This document shows, one piece after another, positions 41,762 through 51,800 of a stretch of DNA of 64,000 nt. Every line of letters starts with the position of its first letter. Positions within the stretch are counted from its first letter, which is position 1. This DNA is from Acidobacteriaceae bacterium TAA 166 (GTDB lineage: Bacteria; Acidobacteriota; Terriglobia; Terriglobales; Acidobacteriaceae). The notes beneath the pieces were generated by a model that saw only the letters and a list, made by a program, of their open reading frames with translations, was not told the DNA's origin and searched no databases. Where the stretch lies: contig ATWD01000001.1 in NCBI GenBank assembly GCA_000421065.1, positions 2,534,001-2,598,000 of the forward strand. The letters are read 5' to 3'. The position numbers and the translations under genes were made by a program.

Positions 41762-41983
41762 ATGGCCACAAAATCACATCCTGCAGGACCACCGGTAGAT
41801 ATCCGCTCCCCCGAGACCCACCGCCACGGTGTTCAGCCGTCCGGCCCGAAGGGCGACAATCCCGCGACGGCAGGCCCTGGACCGACAGCGGTTCGTTCGG
41901 AGACGCCGGAGAACGCCGAGGGAAAGATCAATCCTTCCCCGGAAGACGCGAACACGACGCCGGGAACCGAGCCGAAGAAATAA
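41762..41983 (+). CDS. Small hydrophilic, Pro-rich protein (73 aa)
   Basis: A short frame with a strong Shine-Dalgarno (GAGGAG, about 9 nt upstream of ATG 41762) encodes 73 residues rich in Pro, Gly, Thr, Asn, Glu and Lys and containing no Cys. The product is expected to be disordered. It lies between rmlB and the free-Met-sulfoxide-reductase-like gene, and its stop is 16 nt before that gene's stop. I recognise no family. The good ribosome site and acceptable codon use argue that it is real. Confidence 0.45.
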   Translation: MATKSHPAGPPVDIRSPETHRHGVQPSGPKGDNPATAGPGPTAVRSETPENAEGKINPSPEDANTTPGTEPKK

Positions 41984-41999
41984 ACGGTGAACCTGCTTC

Positions 42000-42476
42000 C
42001 TATTCCTTCGCTTCCATAAAACGGCCAACAGTCGCAGCGCAGTCCTCCAAGAACTGCTGGTCCTCGGAGGTAAACGCCGACAGGTCGTGGCTGTCGATAT
42101 CGATCTCGCCCACCACGTGCCCCCGGACCCGGATGGGGACGACAATCTCGGACCTGGTTTCGAGCGAGCAGGCTAGATAGCGGGGATCGGCGTTCACATC
42201 GTCTACAATCACGGTTGCATTCTGCGCGACGGCCGCTCCGCAGATTCCCTGGCTGACCGGAATTCTCACGTGCTCCGTCGCGGCCCCGCGAAAGGGTCCG
42301 AGCACAAGAGTCTGAGGATCGTCTGCGTCGAGCATATAAAAGCCGGTCCAGTTGTAATAAGGCAGACGGGCGGGGATCAGCTCGACGATGAAGCTCTGAA
42401 GAGCGGCAAGGTCGGTCGCGCTGGCGGCGAAGGCGTCGATTTCGGAGAGGACGGAGGCGAACGGTCTCTGGGACAT
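42000..42476 (-). CDS. GAF protein, free methionine-(R)-sulfoxide reductase-like (MsrC/fRMsr)
   Basis: The 158-aa single-GAF-domain protein matches fRMsr enzymes, which reduce free Met-R-sulfoxide: NWTGFYMLD, LVLGPFRGA, VRIPVSQGICGAA, VNADPRYLACSLETRSEIVVP, VVGEIDIDSHD. Two of the conserved catalytic-region cysteines are visible (in GICG and LACS). The third Cys of some enzymes is not seen, so resolving chemistry may differ. It fits with the Tat-exported MsrB in this window as a methionine-repair function, but the two are not linked. Confidence 0.78.
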   Translation of the reverse strand: MSQRPFASVLSEIDAFAASATDLAALQSFIVELIPARLPYYNWTGFYMLDADDPQTLVLGPFRGAATEHVRIPVSQGICGAAVAQNATVIVDDVNADPRYLACSLETRSEIVVPIRVRGHVVGEIDIDSHDLSAFTSEDQQFLEDCAATVGRFMEAKE

Positions 42477-42544
42477 ACCTCTATTGTGCCGCTTCTCTTT
42501 AATTGAGGTCTCCCATTCAAATTGGGAAAAGAGGTGCGGGCTCT

Positions 42545-42742
42545 AAGGCGCTGCCAGGCGTGCCCACTGCGCGTGGGGCGGTCACTTCGTGACGCGTGTA
42601 CCCATTCGGGGTGGGGGCTCCCGTTGGTCGCTTGTGGAGATGTTTGCGCCGAACCGAAGGGAGCCCACGCTGAAGGCGGTACGCGCGTAACGAAGTGACC
42701 GCCCCACGCGTAGTGGGCCCGGCCGGCAGGCCATCGTCTTCA
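42545..42742 (+). repeat. Dispersed imperfect palindrome, near-full copy (b-end left, a-end right)
   Basis: AAGGCGCTGCCAGGCG, GCCCACTGCGCGTGGGGCGG and TCACTTCGTGACGCG run at the left, with the complementary CGCGTAACGAAGTGACCGCC, then CCACGCGTAGTGGGCCCGGC and CGGCAGGCCATCGTCTTC at the right. The centre has CCCGTTGGTCG. It ends 30 nt before the cobalamin riboswitch. Confidence 0.85.
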
Positions 42743-42771
42743 CTTCCAGTAAACTATCCCTGTGCAGGTCA

Positions 42772-42940
42772 GATCGCCTACGGGCGATCTGTTAAACGGG
42801 AAGCCGGTGTAAATCCGGCGCTGTCCCGCAGCGGTGATGGGAACGAAATTGTTGCGCGGCGCAAGCCAACGCACTGTCTCGGTGAGAGATGGGAAGCGGC
42901 AACGAGTAGGATGCCCAGAGTCCGAAGACCGGCCTGCCGC
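42772..42940 (+). ncRNA. Cobalamin riboswitch upstream of metE
   Basis: The element shows the AdoCbl-riboswitch hallmarks: GGGAAGCCGGTGTAAATCCGGC, GCTGTCCCGCAGCGGTG (the binding-core strand), GAGAGATGGG and a closing AGTCCGAAGACCGGCCTGC. The last segment can pair with GCAGGTC at the start to form P1. It would down-regulate metE when coenzyme B12 is available, so the cell presumably has a B12-dependent MetH. Expression-platform details are not clear. No T-rich terminator is seen in 42950-43080, so translational control is more likely. Confidence 0.88.
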
Positions 42941-43100
42941 CACCGCCACGGAAGCGCTGGACGCTGACCGTGGGTGCGCTGAGGAGACCGTTCTCGTGGA
43001 CTGGACCGGTAGCCATCGCATCATCTGTCCGCAGCTCTGACCGCGGGCACGATCCTGCCTGCGCATGGGTGGTTCTTTCGTTTACAGGAGAGAACCGGAG

Positions 43101-45407
43101 ATGGCTGCAGCAGGCAACGTATCAACACTCACACAAAAATTGAAGACCGCGAACCTGGGATTTCCCCGCATGGGTCGCGAACGGGAGCTGAAGTTTGCTC
43201 TCGAAGGCTACTGGACCGGCAAACTTACCGAGCAGGAGCTGCTGGACAACGCCTCCGCACTCCGCAAGGAGCATTGGAGGCTCCAGCAGGCAGCTGGGAT
43301 CGACTTCATCCCCTCCAACGATTTTTCGCTCTACGACCAGGTGCTCGATACGCTGGTGCTGGTGGGGGCCACCCCGGAGCGCTTCGGCACCGGGCCGGTA
43401 ACGCTCGAGCGCTACTTCGCCATGGCCCGGAACAGCCGCGAACAGACGGCCATGGAGATGACGAAGTGGTTCGATACCAACTATCACTATCTGGTTCCGG
43501 AGTGGACCGAGGGGATCTCCTTCAAGGTAGACACGGCCAAGCTGCTGGGTGAGATCCGCGAGGCCTGGGCGTTTGGAATCGAGGCGCGCCCCGTGCTCAT
43601 CGGGCCGTTAACGCTGCTCTTGCTGGGTAAGGGAGTCGATGGCTTCAATTCCTTTGAGCTGCTGCCGAAGCTGACCGCCGCATACAGACAGATCCTTGAG
43701 GCGCTGGCGGCCGAGGGCGTTACGTGGGTGCAGATCGACGAGCCCATGCTTGCCACCGATCTCGACGAGGGTTCAAAAGAAGCCTACCGGCAGGTATACG
43801 CGGAGCTGAAGACCCTTCCCGTCAAGCTCATGTTGACGACGTACTTCGATACGATCGGTGACAACCTCGAAACGGCAATCGCACTCGAGACCACAGGCTT
43901 GCACATCGATATAGTTCGCGCGCCAGGCCAGTTGCAGGCGACTCTGAAAGCACTCCGGCCGGAGCAGATCCTGAGCATGGGCTGCGTCGAAGGACGCAAC
44001 CTCTGGCTGACGGACTTCTCTGCCATTACTCCTTTGTTGAACGACGCTGTAGAAGAGTTAGGTGTGGATCGCGTCCTCGTCGCTCCTTCCTGCTCCCTGC
44101 TGCATGTTCCTCACGATCTTCGTGGAGAGAACAAGCTCTCGCCCGGCATCAGGAGCTGGCTGCGCTTTGCCGAAGAGAAGCTGGCCGAGATCGTCGCTCT
44201 GGCACACCATGACGAGGCGGCCTGGCAGGCCAACGCGGCCGCCGTCGCCGACCGCGAGGCCGCGGAGACGACGAAGAACCCCAGGGTCCGCGATACTCTG
44301 GCGACGCTCGAAGGCTGGGACTTCCAACGGAAGTCTCCCTACTCGCAACGCGCCCCAATCCAGCGAAAAGAACTGGGACTTCCCCTCCTGCCGACGACGA
44401 CCATCGGTTCCTTTCCCCAAACCGCCGAGGTACGGAAGCACCGCGCCGCCTTCAGGCATGGCCATGAGACCGTGGAGCAATACGAGGCCTTTCTCAAGGA
44501 AGCAATCGCGCACTGCATTCGCGAACAGGAGCGCATCGGTCTCGACGTGCTCGTGCATGGCGAGTTCGAGCGCAACGACATGGTGGAGTACTTCGCGGAG
44601 TTTCTCGACGGCTTCGCCTTCACCGAGAACGGATGGGTCCAGAGCTACGGCTCGCGCTGCGTGAAGCCCCCGGTCATCTACGGCGACGTCTCGCGTCCCG
44701 CGCCCATGACGCTCAAATGGTCGAGCTACGCACGGTCGCTCACCTCGCATCCTCTGAAGGGCATGCTCACCGGACCCATCACGGTGCTGCAATGGTCCTT
44801 CGTCCGTAACGATATTCCACGCCAGCAGACCGCGTGGCAGATTGCGCTGGCCCTGCGGGACGAGGTACAGGATCTCGAAGCGGCTGGAATCCGCGTGATT
44901 CAAGTCGACGAGCCTGCCCTGCGCGAGGGTCTGCCGCTCCGCGTGGCGGATCGTGCGGCCTATCTCGACTGGGCAGTCAAGGCGTTCAAGCTGGCGACGA
45001 GCAGCGTGGAAGACGGAACCCAGATTCACACGCACATGTGCTACTGCGAGTTCGAGGAGGTGCTTCCGTCCATCGCAGCTCTCGATGCCGACGTTATCTC
45101 GATGGAGTCGGCGCGCTCGCGGATGGAGCTGCTGGAGGCCTTCCGGGCGCACGGCTATCCCAATGAGATTGGGCCGGGAGTCTACGACATCCACTCCCCA
45201 CGCGTGCCCTCGACGGAGGAGATGCGCGATCTGCTGGGGCTTGCCCTCGATGTTCTGAAGCCGGAACAGATCTGGGTGAACCCGGACTGCGGACTCAAAA
45301 CGCGAGGCTGGCCCGAGACGGTCGCCGCGCTCGAGAACATGTGCGTCGCCGCAAAGGAGATGCGCACGAGTCTGCAGATCGAGAGCGGCGTCCAGAGCAG
45401 GGCATAG
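43101..45407 (+). CDS. metE: Cobalamin-independent methionine synthase
   Basis: MetE transfers a methyl group from 5-methyltetrahydropteroyltri-glutamate to homocysteine. The 768-aa protein has both halves: the N-terminal FPRMGRERELKFALEGYW and the C-terminal catalytic domain. Zinc ligands are visible in IHTHMCYCEFEEV (His and Cys) and NPDCGLKTRGW (Cys); IGSFPQTAEVR marks the start of the C-terminal half. ATG 43101 is preferred, since GGAGAGAACCGGAG precedes it. Another ATG 12 codons upstream lacks support. A cobalamin riboswitch precedes it, so B12 likely represses it. Confidence 0.96.
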   Translation: MAAAGNVSTLTQKLKTANLGFPRMGRERELKFALEGYWTGKLTEQELLDNASALRKEHWRLQQAAGIDFIPSNDFSLYDQVLDTLVLVGATPERFGTGPVTLERYFAMARNSREQTAMEMTKWFDTNYHYLVPEWTEGISFKVDTAKLLGEIREAWAFGIEARPVLIGPLTLLLLGKGVDGFNSFELLPKLTAAYRQILEALAAEGVTWVQIDEPMLATDLDEGSKEAYRQVYAELKTLPVKLMLTTYFDTIGDNLETAIALETTGLHIDIVRAPGQLQATLKALRPEQILSMGCVEGRNLWLTDFSAITPLLNDAVEELGVDRVLVAPSCSLLHVPHDLRGENKLSPGIRSWLRFAEEKLAEIVALAHHDEAAWQANAAAVADREAAETTKNPRVRDTLATLEGWDFQRKSPYSQRAPIQRKELGLPLLPTTTIGSFPQTAEVRKHRAAFRHGHETVEQYEAFLKEAIAHCIREQERIGLDVLVHGEFERNDMVEYFAEFLDGFAFTENGWVQSYGSRCVKPPVIYGDVSRPAPMTLKWSSYARSLTSHPLKGMLTGPITVLQWSFVRNDIPRQQTAWQIALALRDEVQDLEAAGIRVIQVDEPALREGLPLRVADRAAYLDWAVKAFKLATSSVEDGTQIHTHMCYCEFEEVLPSIAALDADVISMESARSRMELLEAFRAHGYPNEIGPGVYDIHSPRVPSTEEMRDLLGLALDVLKPEQIWVNPDCGLKTRGWPETVAALENMCVAAKEMRTSLQIESGVQSRA

Positions 45408-45444
45408 CAGACGCTGCCCTCGAAGAACGAGAAGAGTAAACGTG

Positions 45445-45479
45445 ATTCGCCGGCGCTAGCCTTCGGAGCGCCCGCGAAT
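45445..45479 (+). terminator. Hairpin downstream of metE (weak terminator or 3' stabiliser)
   Basis: ATTCGCCGGCGCT pairs with AGCGCCCGCGAAT, 12 of 13 positions, around a 9-nt loop. No T-run follows, so termination by it alone is doubtful. Confidence 0.4.
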
Positions 45480-45495
45480 GCGTCTCTCGCCGATT

Positions 45496-45523
45496 TTGTT
45501 CTGCACTTTCTACGCCATACAAT
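45496..45523 (+). promoter_or_regulatory. Candidate promoter for the tRNA gene
   Basis: TTGTTC (45496-45501), a 16-nt spacer and TACAAT (45518-45523), about 110 nt before the tRNA. The long leader lowers confidence. Confidence 0.35.
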
Positions 45524-45635
45524 GCTGTTTAGGCTTGCTGGATTGGAGATCCTGCCATGCGTCTCGCTCGAACCGGGCGGGGGCATTGAATCGCATCTTT
45601 CAGGATGTCAGGGGGCCCATGGAAAGCCAAAAGAA

Positions 45636-45711
<76 letters not shown>

Positions 45712-45722
45712 CTCTCAAGTTG

Positions 45723-45767
45723 CAAGACGATGGCCTGCCGGCCGGGCCCACTACGCGTGGCAGCGCT
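45723..45767 (+). repeat. Dispersed palindrome family, a-end arm only
   Basis: CAAGACGATGGCCTGCCGGC, then CGGGCCCACTACGCGTGG, sits just downstream of the tRNA. Only one arm is present. Confidence 0.6.
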
Positions 45768-45798
45768 TATCTTTGCACTCAAAAAATATCGATCCAGC

Positions 45799-46287
45799 CT
45801 AGTTATATCCAAGCTCATGCGGCGCCGGATAGGTCAGGGTGCCGTCTTTTTTCTCGTACCACATGAAGAGCTTGTGATCGCCGTTGACCCGCACAGCGAC
45901 GATAATCCCAGTCCCGAAGGTGCCGGTTCCATCCGTCTTCGAGATATCGACATGATGGGTCCTGATCAGTCCGACCGGGCTCTCCGTTGTCCAGTCCTCC
46001 GTAAATCGCTTGAGGTCGTAGTCGTACTTCTGGGGATGCTTCTGCCAATCCGGATCGTTCATCCAGATCGCATAGGCGGCGTTGTAATCCTTGGCCTCGA
46101 TCGCCTGGAAGAACTTGTCGACGGTATGCTCCGCATGCAGGTTGGTGTAGAACCATCCGTGGCCCATCAGGTATCCGCCCACTCCAATAATGGCAACCAG
46201 CAGAACCAGTACGATCGCCCCGATCAGCAGGCCCGTCTTGCGTTTCTCGGCGCCGGCGTCATACTTCGGTGCATTCAGCAGAGTCAT
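45799..46287 (-). CDS. Single-pass membrane protein with periplasmic NTF2-like domain
   Basis: The 162-aa protein has a short cytoplasmic N-terminus, one membrane helix (TGLLIGAIVLVLLVAIIGVGG) and an exported domain. The exported part begins AEHTVDKFFQAIEAKDYNAAYAIW, which resembles the start of NTF2/DUF4878-type proteins. The function is unknown. ATG 46287 has GGGGAGA about 6 nt upstream. An in-frame GTG five codons earlier is unlikely. Confidence 0.65.
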   Translation of the reverse strand: MTLLNAPKYDAGAEKRKTGLLIGAIVLVLLVAIIGVGGYLMGHGWFYTNLHAEHTVDKFFQAIEAKDYNAAYAIWMNDPDWQKHPQKYDYDLKRFTEDWTTESPVGLIRTHHVDISKTDGTGTFGTGIIVAVRVNGDHKLFMWYEKKDGTLTYPAPHELGYN

Positions 46288-46405
46288 CTCGTCTCCCCTC
46301 ACTTCCTTACTCGCCCTATATTAGACGGTGTTTAGGCCCGGGAATGTTCCCGGCGGAACGCGTCGGTGGATCATCTTTTTCGCAGACCTTCTCCCGATGA
46401 GGCAC

Positions 46406-46411
46406 TATGCT
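46406..46411 (+). promoter_or_regulatory. TATGCT -10-like box, 7 nt before ATG 46419
   Basis: The hexamer ends 7 nt before the yraN ATG 46419, which supports that start over the ATG at 46407 that lies within the hexamer. Confidence 0.3.
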
Positions 46412-46418
46412 GGGACCG

Positions 46419-46901
46419 ATGACCTCCTCTCCTGAGCACGCGCCCGGCAAGCTTCGCAGGCACTGGATCGACGCCGAGTCATGGCTGCTCCGCCGGCTTT
46501 ACACGCGTCATCGTGCCCGCACGGCCGCGCATCTCGAAACCGGGGCGCTGGGAGAGCGCGAGGCTCTCTTCCATCTTCGCAAGGCGGGATACATTGTCGT
46601 CGCCCGGCGCTGGACGACGGCGAAGCTGCGCGGCGACCTCGACCTGATCGCCTGGCAGGGCAGCACCCTGTGCTTCATCGAGGTGAAGACCCGCAGCCGC
46701 CGCGATGCTTTCGCAGCCGAGATGGCCGTGGACGACGATAAGCAACGCGTTCTACGCAGGCTTGCGCGAGCCTACCTGAATCGGCTTCCGCCCCCTGCCC
46801 GAGAAGCGATGGTACGCTTCGATGTAATTTCGGTCTACCTGGGATCGTTGAACGAGGCCACGCCGGAGTTCGTCCTGAACCCCGGCGCCTTCGGATGGTG
46901 A
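46419..46901 (+). CDS. yraN: YraN family (UPF0102) endonuclease-like protein
   Basis: The 160-aa protein has a PD-(D/E)XK-like UPF0102 core: LGEREALFHLRKAGYIVVARRW, GDLDLIAWQGSTLCFIEVKTRS (Asp, and Glu-x-Lys) and KQRVLRRLARAYL. It has an N-terminal extension of about 40 residues compared with E. coli YraN. Members are putative Holliday-junction-resolvase-like nucleases with no firmly known role. Starts at 46407 and 46419 are both possible; the latter is used because of the -10-like box. Confidence 0.82.
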   Translation: MTSSPEHAPGKLRRHWIDAESWLLRRLYTRHRARTAAHLETGALGEREALFHLRKAGYIVVARRWTTAKLRGDLDLIAWQGSTLCFIEVKTRSRRDAFAAEMAVDDDKQRVLRRLARAYLNRLPPPAREAMVRFDVISVYLGSLNEATPEFVLNPGAFGW

Positions 46902-46948
46902 TCAACCAGCCTGGATTCTTGTCAGAGGACAGAGCTTCCTCCTGAACC

Positions 46949-47716
46949 CTACCGTTTGTTGACGACCTTGATCTCGAAGATTGCAGGCCAATGCTTGCCA
47001 GTCACGAAGATGCGATCGTGTTCGGCGTCATAGGCGATTCCGTTCAAGACAGACTCCGCATCGATCCTCTGATCGTCCGGCAGAAGCCCCGTGAGATCGA
47101 TCCAGCCGAGAACGCGGCCATCCCGCGGCGAGATGCGGGCGATGCGGTCTGAGTGCCAGACGTTCGCATAGATCTCGTCCTGGATGAATTCAAGCTCGTT
47201 GAGCTGATCAACCTTCTTGTCTCCATCGCGCACGACGATATGCCGGGTCTCGCGAAAGGTCGCGGGATCGCGAAAGCGCAGGGTTGCCGTGCCGTCGCTG
47301 GTGATCAGCTCCTTATCCGTGCGGGTCATGCCCCAGCCCTCGCCATCATAGGTGAACTGCTTCACCGGGCGAAGGCTGAAGCGGTCGTAGACGAAGCAGA
47401 CATGCGACTGCCAGGTCCATTCGTAAAGGTTTGGACCCCAGTCGACGATGCCCTCCCCGAAGTACTTTTGCGGAAGCTCTTGGGACTGGAGCGTCTTACC
47501 ACTCTTCGGATCGATCACCAGCAGCGCCGAGTGTCCCTCCAGCCCAGTGCCTTCATAAAAGAGGCCTCGCGAAAAAAAGAACCCCTCCGTATAGCTTTGG
47601 GTGGAGTGCGGATACCTCGCCACCACCCTATATCCAGCGGCTGGAGTCGCATTCACTCCTGCGGGATGGAGTGCACCCAGCAGTGTCAGTAAACAGAGAA
47701 CGGGAAGACGAGGCAT
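46949..47716 (-). CDS. Exported glutaminyl-peptide cyclotransferase
   Basis: The 255-aa protein has a signal peptide (LPVLCLLTLLGALHPAGVNA) and the bacterial/plant-type glutaminyl cyclase beta-propeller pattern: YTEGFFFSRGLFYEGTGLEGHS, KYFGEGIVDWG, YDGEGWGMTRT, and a final VLNGIAYDAEHDRIFVTGKHWP. It would convert N-terminal Gln of exported peptides to pyroglutamate. ATG 47716 has GGA 7-9 nt upstream; one three codons earlier is possible. It starts 14 nt after the fabD stop, in the same direction. Confidence 0.85.
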   Translation of the reverse strand: MPRLPVLCLLTLLGALHPAGVNATPAAGYRVVARYPHSTQSYTEGFFFSRGLFYEGTGLEGHSALLVIDPKSGKTLQSQELPQKYFGEGIVDWGPNLYEWTWQSHVCFVYDRFSLRPVKQFTYDGEGWGMTRTDKELITSDGTATLRFRDPATFRETRHIVVRDGDKKVDQLNELEFIQDEIYANVWHSDRIARISPRDGRVLGWIDLTGLLPDDQRIDAESVLNGIAYDAEHDRIFVTGKHWPAIFEIKVVNKR

Positions 47717-47730
47717 GGTAGACATCCAGT

Positions 47731-48678
47731 TCAGATCAGCGCGAGCAGCGTCTTCTCAAGCGAAGCCCCATCCTCGACGTTCAGCGAGACAATGGAGCTC
47801 TCCCTGCCAAGAATCTGCCGCGTCAGCCCCGTGAGCACACGTCCCGGTCCCGCCTCGATGAAGTGAGTCGCCCCTTCTGCTGCGAGCAGCTGGATACACT
47901 CGACCCACCGGACCGATCCCGTTACCTGGCGCACCAGGCAGTCCCGGGCGTCGGCTCCGCTCGTCACCAGACGGGCATCGACGTTGGCGATGACCGGCAC
48001 GGCCGGATCGCCGAAGCTCAGGCCCTCCAGGTCCTTGGTCAGGGCATCCTGCGCCGGTTGCATCATGGCGCAGTGGAAGGGAGCGCTGACCGGAAGCATC
48101 ACGGTGCGCTTGGCCCCGTCCTCTTTGCACAGCGCGGCAGCGCGCTCGACCGCAGCAACCGCTCCCGAGATCACGGTCTGGTCCGGGGAGTTGAGATTGG
48201 CCGGCGAAACCGTCTCGCCGGTCTCGGCCGCGGCCTGCGTACAGAGCTCGGCAATGCGCTCCGAAGGCAGCGCCAGGATGGCGGCCATCGCTCCCTTACC
48301 CGCAGGGACGGCCTCCTGCATATAACGTCCGCGTGCGCGCACCGTGCGAACCGCATCGGCGAAGCTGAGGGTTCCCGCAGCCACGTGCGCGGAGTACTCT
48401 CCGAGCGAGTGCCCCGCGGCCAGCGCCGCAGTAATGCCACGCTCCGAGAGCAGGCGCGTCACCGCCACCGAGACGGTCAGGATCGCCGGCTGCGTGTGCT
48501 CGGTCAGCTTCAGCTGCTCCTCCGGTCCCTCGAAGATCAGCTTCGAGAGCGGGAAGCCGAGCGCGTCATCGGCCTCCTGAAAGAGAGAGCGGGCTGAAGG
48601 GAAGGTGTCATAGAGGTCGCGGCCCATGCCGACGGCCTGGGAGCCCTGGCCGGGAAAGAGAAGAACTGGTTTTGTCAT
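47731..48678 (-). CDS. fabD: Malonyl-CoA:ACP transacylase
   Basis: FabD loads malonyl onto acyl carrier protein for fatty acid synthesis. The 315-aa protein has LLFPGQGSQAVGMG at the N-terminus, the catalytic Ser in AGHSLGEYSAHVAAG, FADAVRTVRARGRYM, PVSAPFHCAMM (catalytic His) and EAGPGRVLTGL. ATG 48678 has AGGAA just upstream. No other fab genes are adjacent, which is unusual. A glutaminyl cyclase gene follows 14 nt behind it. Confidence 0.95.
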   Translation of the reverse strand: MTKPVLLFPGQGSQAVGMGRDLYDTFPSARSLFQEADDALGFPLSKLIFEGPEEQLKLTEHTQPAILTVSVAVTRLLSERGITAALAAGHSLGEYSAHVAAGTLSFADAVRTVRARGRYMQEAVPAGKGAMAAILALPSERIAELCTQAAAETGETVSPANLNSPDQTVISGAVAAVERAAALCKEDGAKRTVMLPVSAPFHCAMMQPAQDALTKDLEGLSFGDPAVPVIANVDARLVTSGADARDCLVRQVTGSVRWVECIQLLAAEGATHFIEAGPGRVLTGLTRQILGRESSIVSLNVEDGASLEKTLLALI

Positions 48679-48879
48679 TTCCTGACTATCGTAACCGAAG
48701 CCGGAACACACATGAGCACGTCCAGGCTACCGTGCAGATCAGAGATCGAGCCGCTTCGCGCCGAGCACCGACGCGGCCAGACACGATTCCTTCCTCCGCG
48801 GAGACATCGAGGCGCACCTGGACGTCTGCGGAAGCTCGCGGCTCCTGAATTCGAGGCTGCTCCGCTTGTGGACGCGGGT

Positions 48880-51800
48880 CTACTCCTCTCCGCTCCGAAG
48901 CTCGTCATAAAAAACGACACAATTGCGTCCGGCGGCCTTCGCGCGGTAAAGGGCCTCATCAGAGCGACGGATAAGATCCTCGACGACAGCCGTGTGGGAG
49001 CGGTCGTACCAGGCCACTCCGAAGCTGCAGGTCACGGAGACGGCCTCGTCATCGAAGTGGAAGGGACGTCCTGAGATGGCCTCCAGCAGATGCTGAAGCC
49101 GCAGATGGGGCTCACGCAGCGGAAGACCAGGCATCACCAGCAGAAACTCCTCGCCGCCGTACCGTCCGAAGAAGTCGTAGGGCCGGATGCTCTCGATCAT
49201 CCGGCAGGCGACGTCGCGCAAAATGGTGTCGCCGGCGAGATGGCCGAAGGTGTCGTTGATCCGCTTGAAGTGGTCGACGTCGACGAGAACCACGGCCAGC
49301 GTCGCCCCCGAGCGGCGGGCTCGCTCCATCTCCCGGACGAGGATCTCGATGATCGCCGGACGATTCCACACGCCGGTGAGGGCGTCGCGGGTGGCCTGGT
49401 GGCTGAGCGCCTCACGGACGGCCATCAGCTCGGCCTTCTCGGCCTCGAGCTCGCGGGTTCGCTGCGCGACTAGCTGGCGCAGCATCTTTTGCCGCTCGAG
49501 CAGGCGCCATTCTCTCCAGTGCCAGACCAGGATGGAGACGATGAAGGAGAGGATCCCCAGCAACAGGTACATAGCGCGAGTCCTCCACCAGGGAGGCCGG
49601 ATAGTAAAACTGAACGACACGATCTGCGATTGCTCCTGCTGGTCGGAGTCAACGGCCTGCAGCTCGAACCGGTAATCGCCGGGGGAGACCGCTGGATAAT
49701 GAAGCGTGCGGGAGGCGGTCTCGCTCCACTCGAACTCCATTCCATTGAGCCGGTAACGGAAGTGGACGGATCCTCCGCGAGCGAAGTTCAGTGTGGTGAA
49801 GCGGATATCCAGAGAAGCATCCTTCCATGGCACCGCAGTGGTCGAAGTCAACGAGAGTGGATCTCCTCCCAGGCTGGCCGAGGTAAAGCGCACGTCCAGA
49901 GGCATAGGGGAGAAGAGATGGGGGGGGTGGAGCAGGTGAATCGCTCCTCCATTGGCTCCAATCCACACCGAGCCGTCGTCATCGGCCAGAAAGGCTCCTT
50001 CATCGGTATCGTTGGAGATCAGGCCATCGCGACGGGTGAGCAGGCGCCATTTGAATCCATCGAAGACATGGATCCCGAGATCGGTTCCAACCCAGAGCCA
50101 GCCTCGTTTGTCGAAGCGCACGATCTGCACGTCGGTCGAGACCAGCGTCGGGTTTCCAATCGATTCAACCTCATGCACCTGTGCACCGTCGACGCGCAGA
50201 TGCAGCAGAGCCGGAATTCCACCGCCGATCCACAGCGAGCCGTCCGGAGCGGCGGCGATATTGCGCATCTGCCCTCGCGTAGCCGCCGGATCCAGCTCGA
50301 TGCGGCTGAAGCGATTGTCGTCATGCGACAGACGATAGAGATCACGGTCACTCAGAAACCAGAGATCATGGTTCGGGCTCTCGGCTGCATCCGCAAAGGC
50401 TTCGTTGGCAACGGTCGGGTTCGAGATCTTTTCGATCGCAGAAGGCTCCGAAGCCCGAGGGCAGCGGATCACGTAGAGACCGTTGCGCGAGAGGATCCAG
50501 ATGTGATGCGAGGAGTCGGTAAAGACCCGCGCCAGCGCCGGCAGCCGTACCCGCGAGACAATCCTCTCCACCCCGGCGTCGGTATGCAGCGTCTCGCCGT
50601 CCAGCGAGAAGATCCACATCGATCCATCGGGAGACTCCGCGAAGCCGGTCCCATGCAGAACCGGCATCTTGTGCAGAAAACCTGGCGTATTGAGCCGGTG
50701 CGTCCGGGTATCCAGACGATTGACCTGAAACTGGTCAGCGATCCAGAGATCGTGGCGGGAGTCCCGGAAGATGGGCCATACCACGTCATCGTGCAGCCCC
50801 TGCGCGATGGTCCAGTTCTCCACCTCGTCGTATCCCTGCCAGCGCATGACGCCGTGGCCCCGGGTGGAGAACCAGAGGATCCCCCGGCTGTCGACCAGGA
50901 TGGTGCTGACATCCTTCAACTCGACGCCGTTGCTGGAGTCGAAGATCCTCCACGATCCTTCCTCCCAGCGCGCCAGGCCGCGGTTGGTCTGGGTGAGAAT
51001 GGCGCCCTGAGGATCCTGAGCCATGGCCAGGATTCCGGATGCCTGATAGGGGCCATTGTGTCGAGGAAGATCGCGAGAGCGGAAGCTGCTCTCCCCGCCG
51101 GCCAGCACGCGGATATAGCTTCGGCTGCGCGCCCATAATGTGCCGCCGCGGTCCTCGAAGAAGCGTAGCCAGGGCTCGGAGGGAACTCCCTGCGCATGAG
51201 AGAAGACCTCTACGCGCGGCCTCTCGAGCGGCATCGAGACATGGCAGATCGACTGCCCGCAGCCGAGCCACAGGCTCCGGGCCCCGGCGCCGGACCCCGC
51301 GACAAAGACACTATGAATCTGGGCCAGCGACGGATTGGCGGCGATCTCCTCCGGCTTGAAGAAGGAACTGGAGCTCCAACTTGCATGACTGCCCCCATTC
51401 CATCCCCTGGAGATCAGCATCAGGGTTCCGCGCACCAGAAACAGAATGTGCCGGGGGTCGATGGAGCCGATCTGGGCCCCGGCCCCGAACTGCGCGACCG
51501 GGGTTCCCGTCGGAGCCGAAAGAAACCGGTCTCCCTCCAGGTAATACAGGTGATCGTTCGTGACTACCCAGATACGGCCGGAGTCATCTTTATGGAGCCC
51601 CAGCACCAGCGACTCGCCGATCCCCTCCCGCGGCCCGAAACGCTGGAACTGCGCTCCGTCGTAGCGGAACAACCCATTCTCCGTCGCCAGCCATAGCATC
51701 CCGGTATTGTCCTCGGCCAGGCTGAAGACATCCAGATTGCGCAGCCCTTCATCCTGGCCATAGTGGGAGAAGCTGAACTGCTGCGACACCACGCTGGAAG

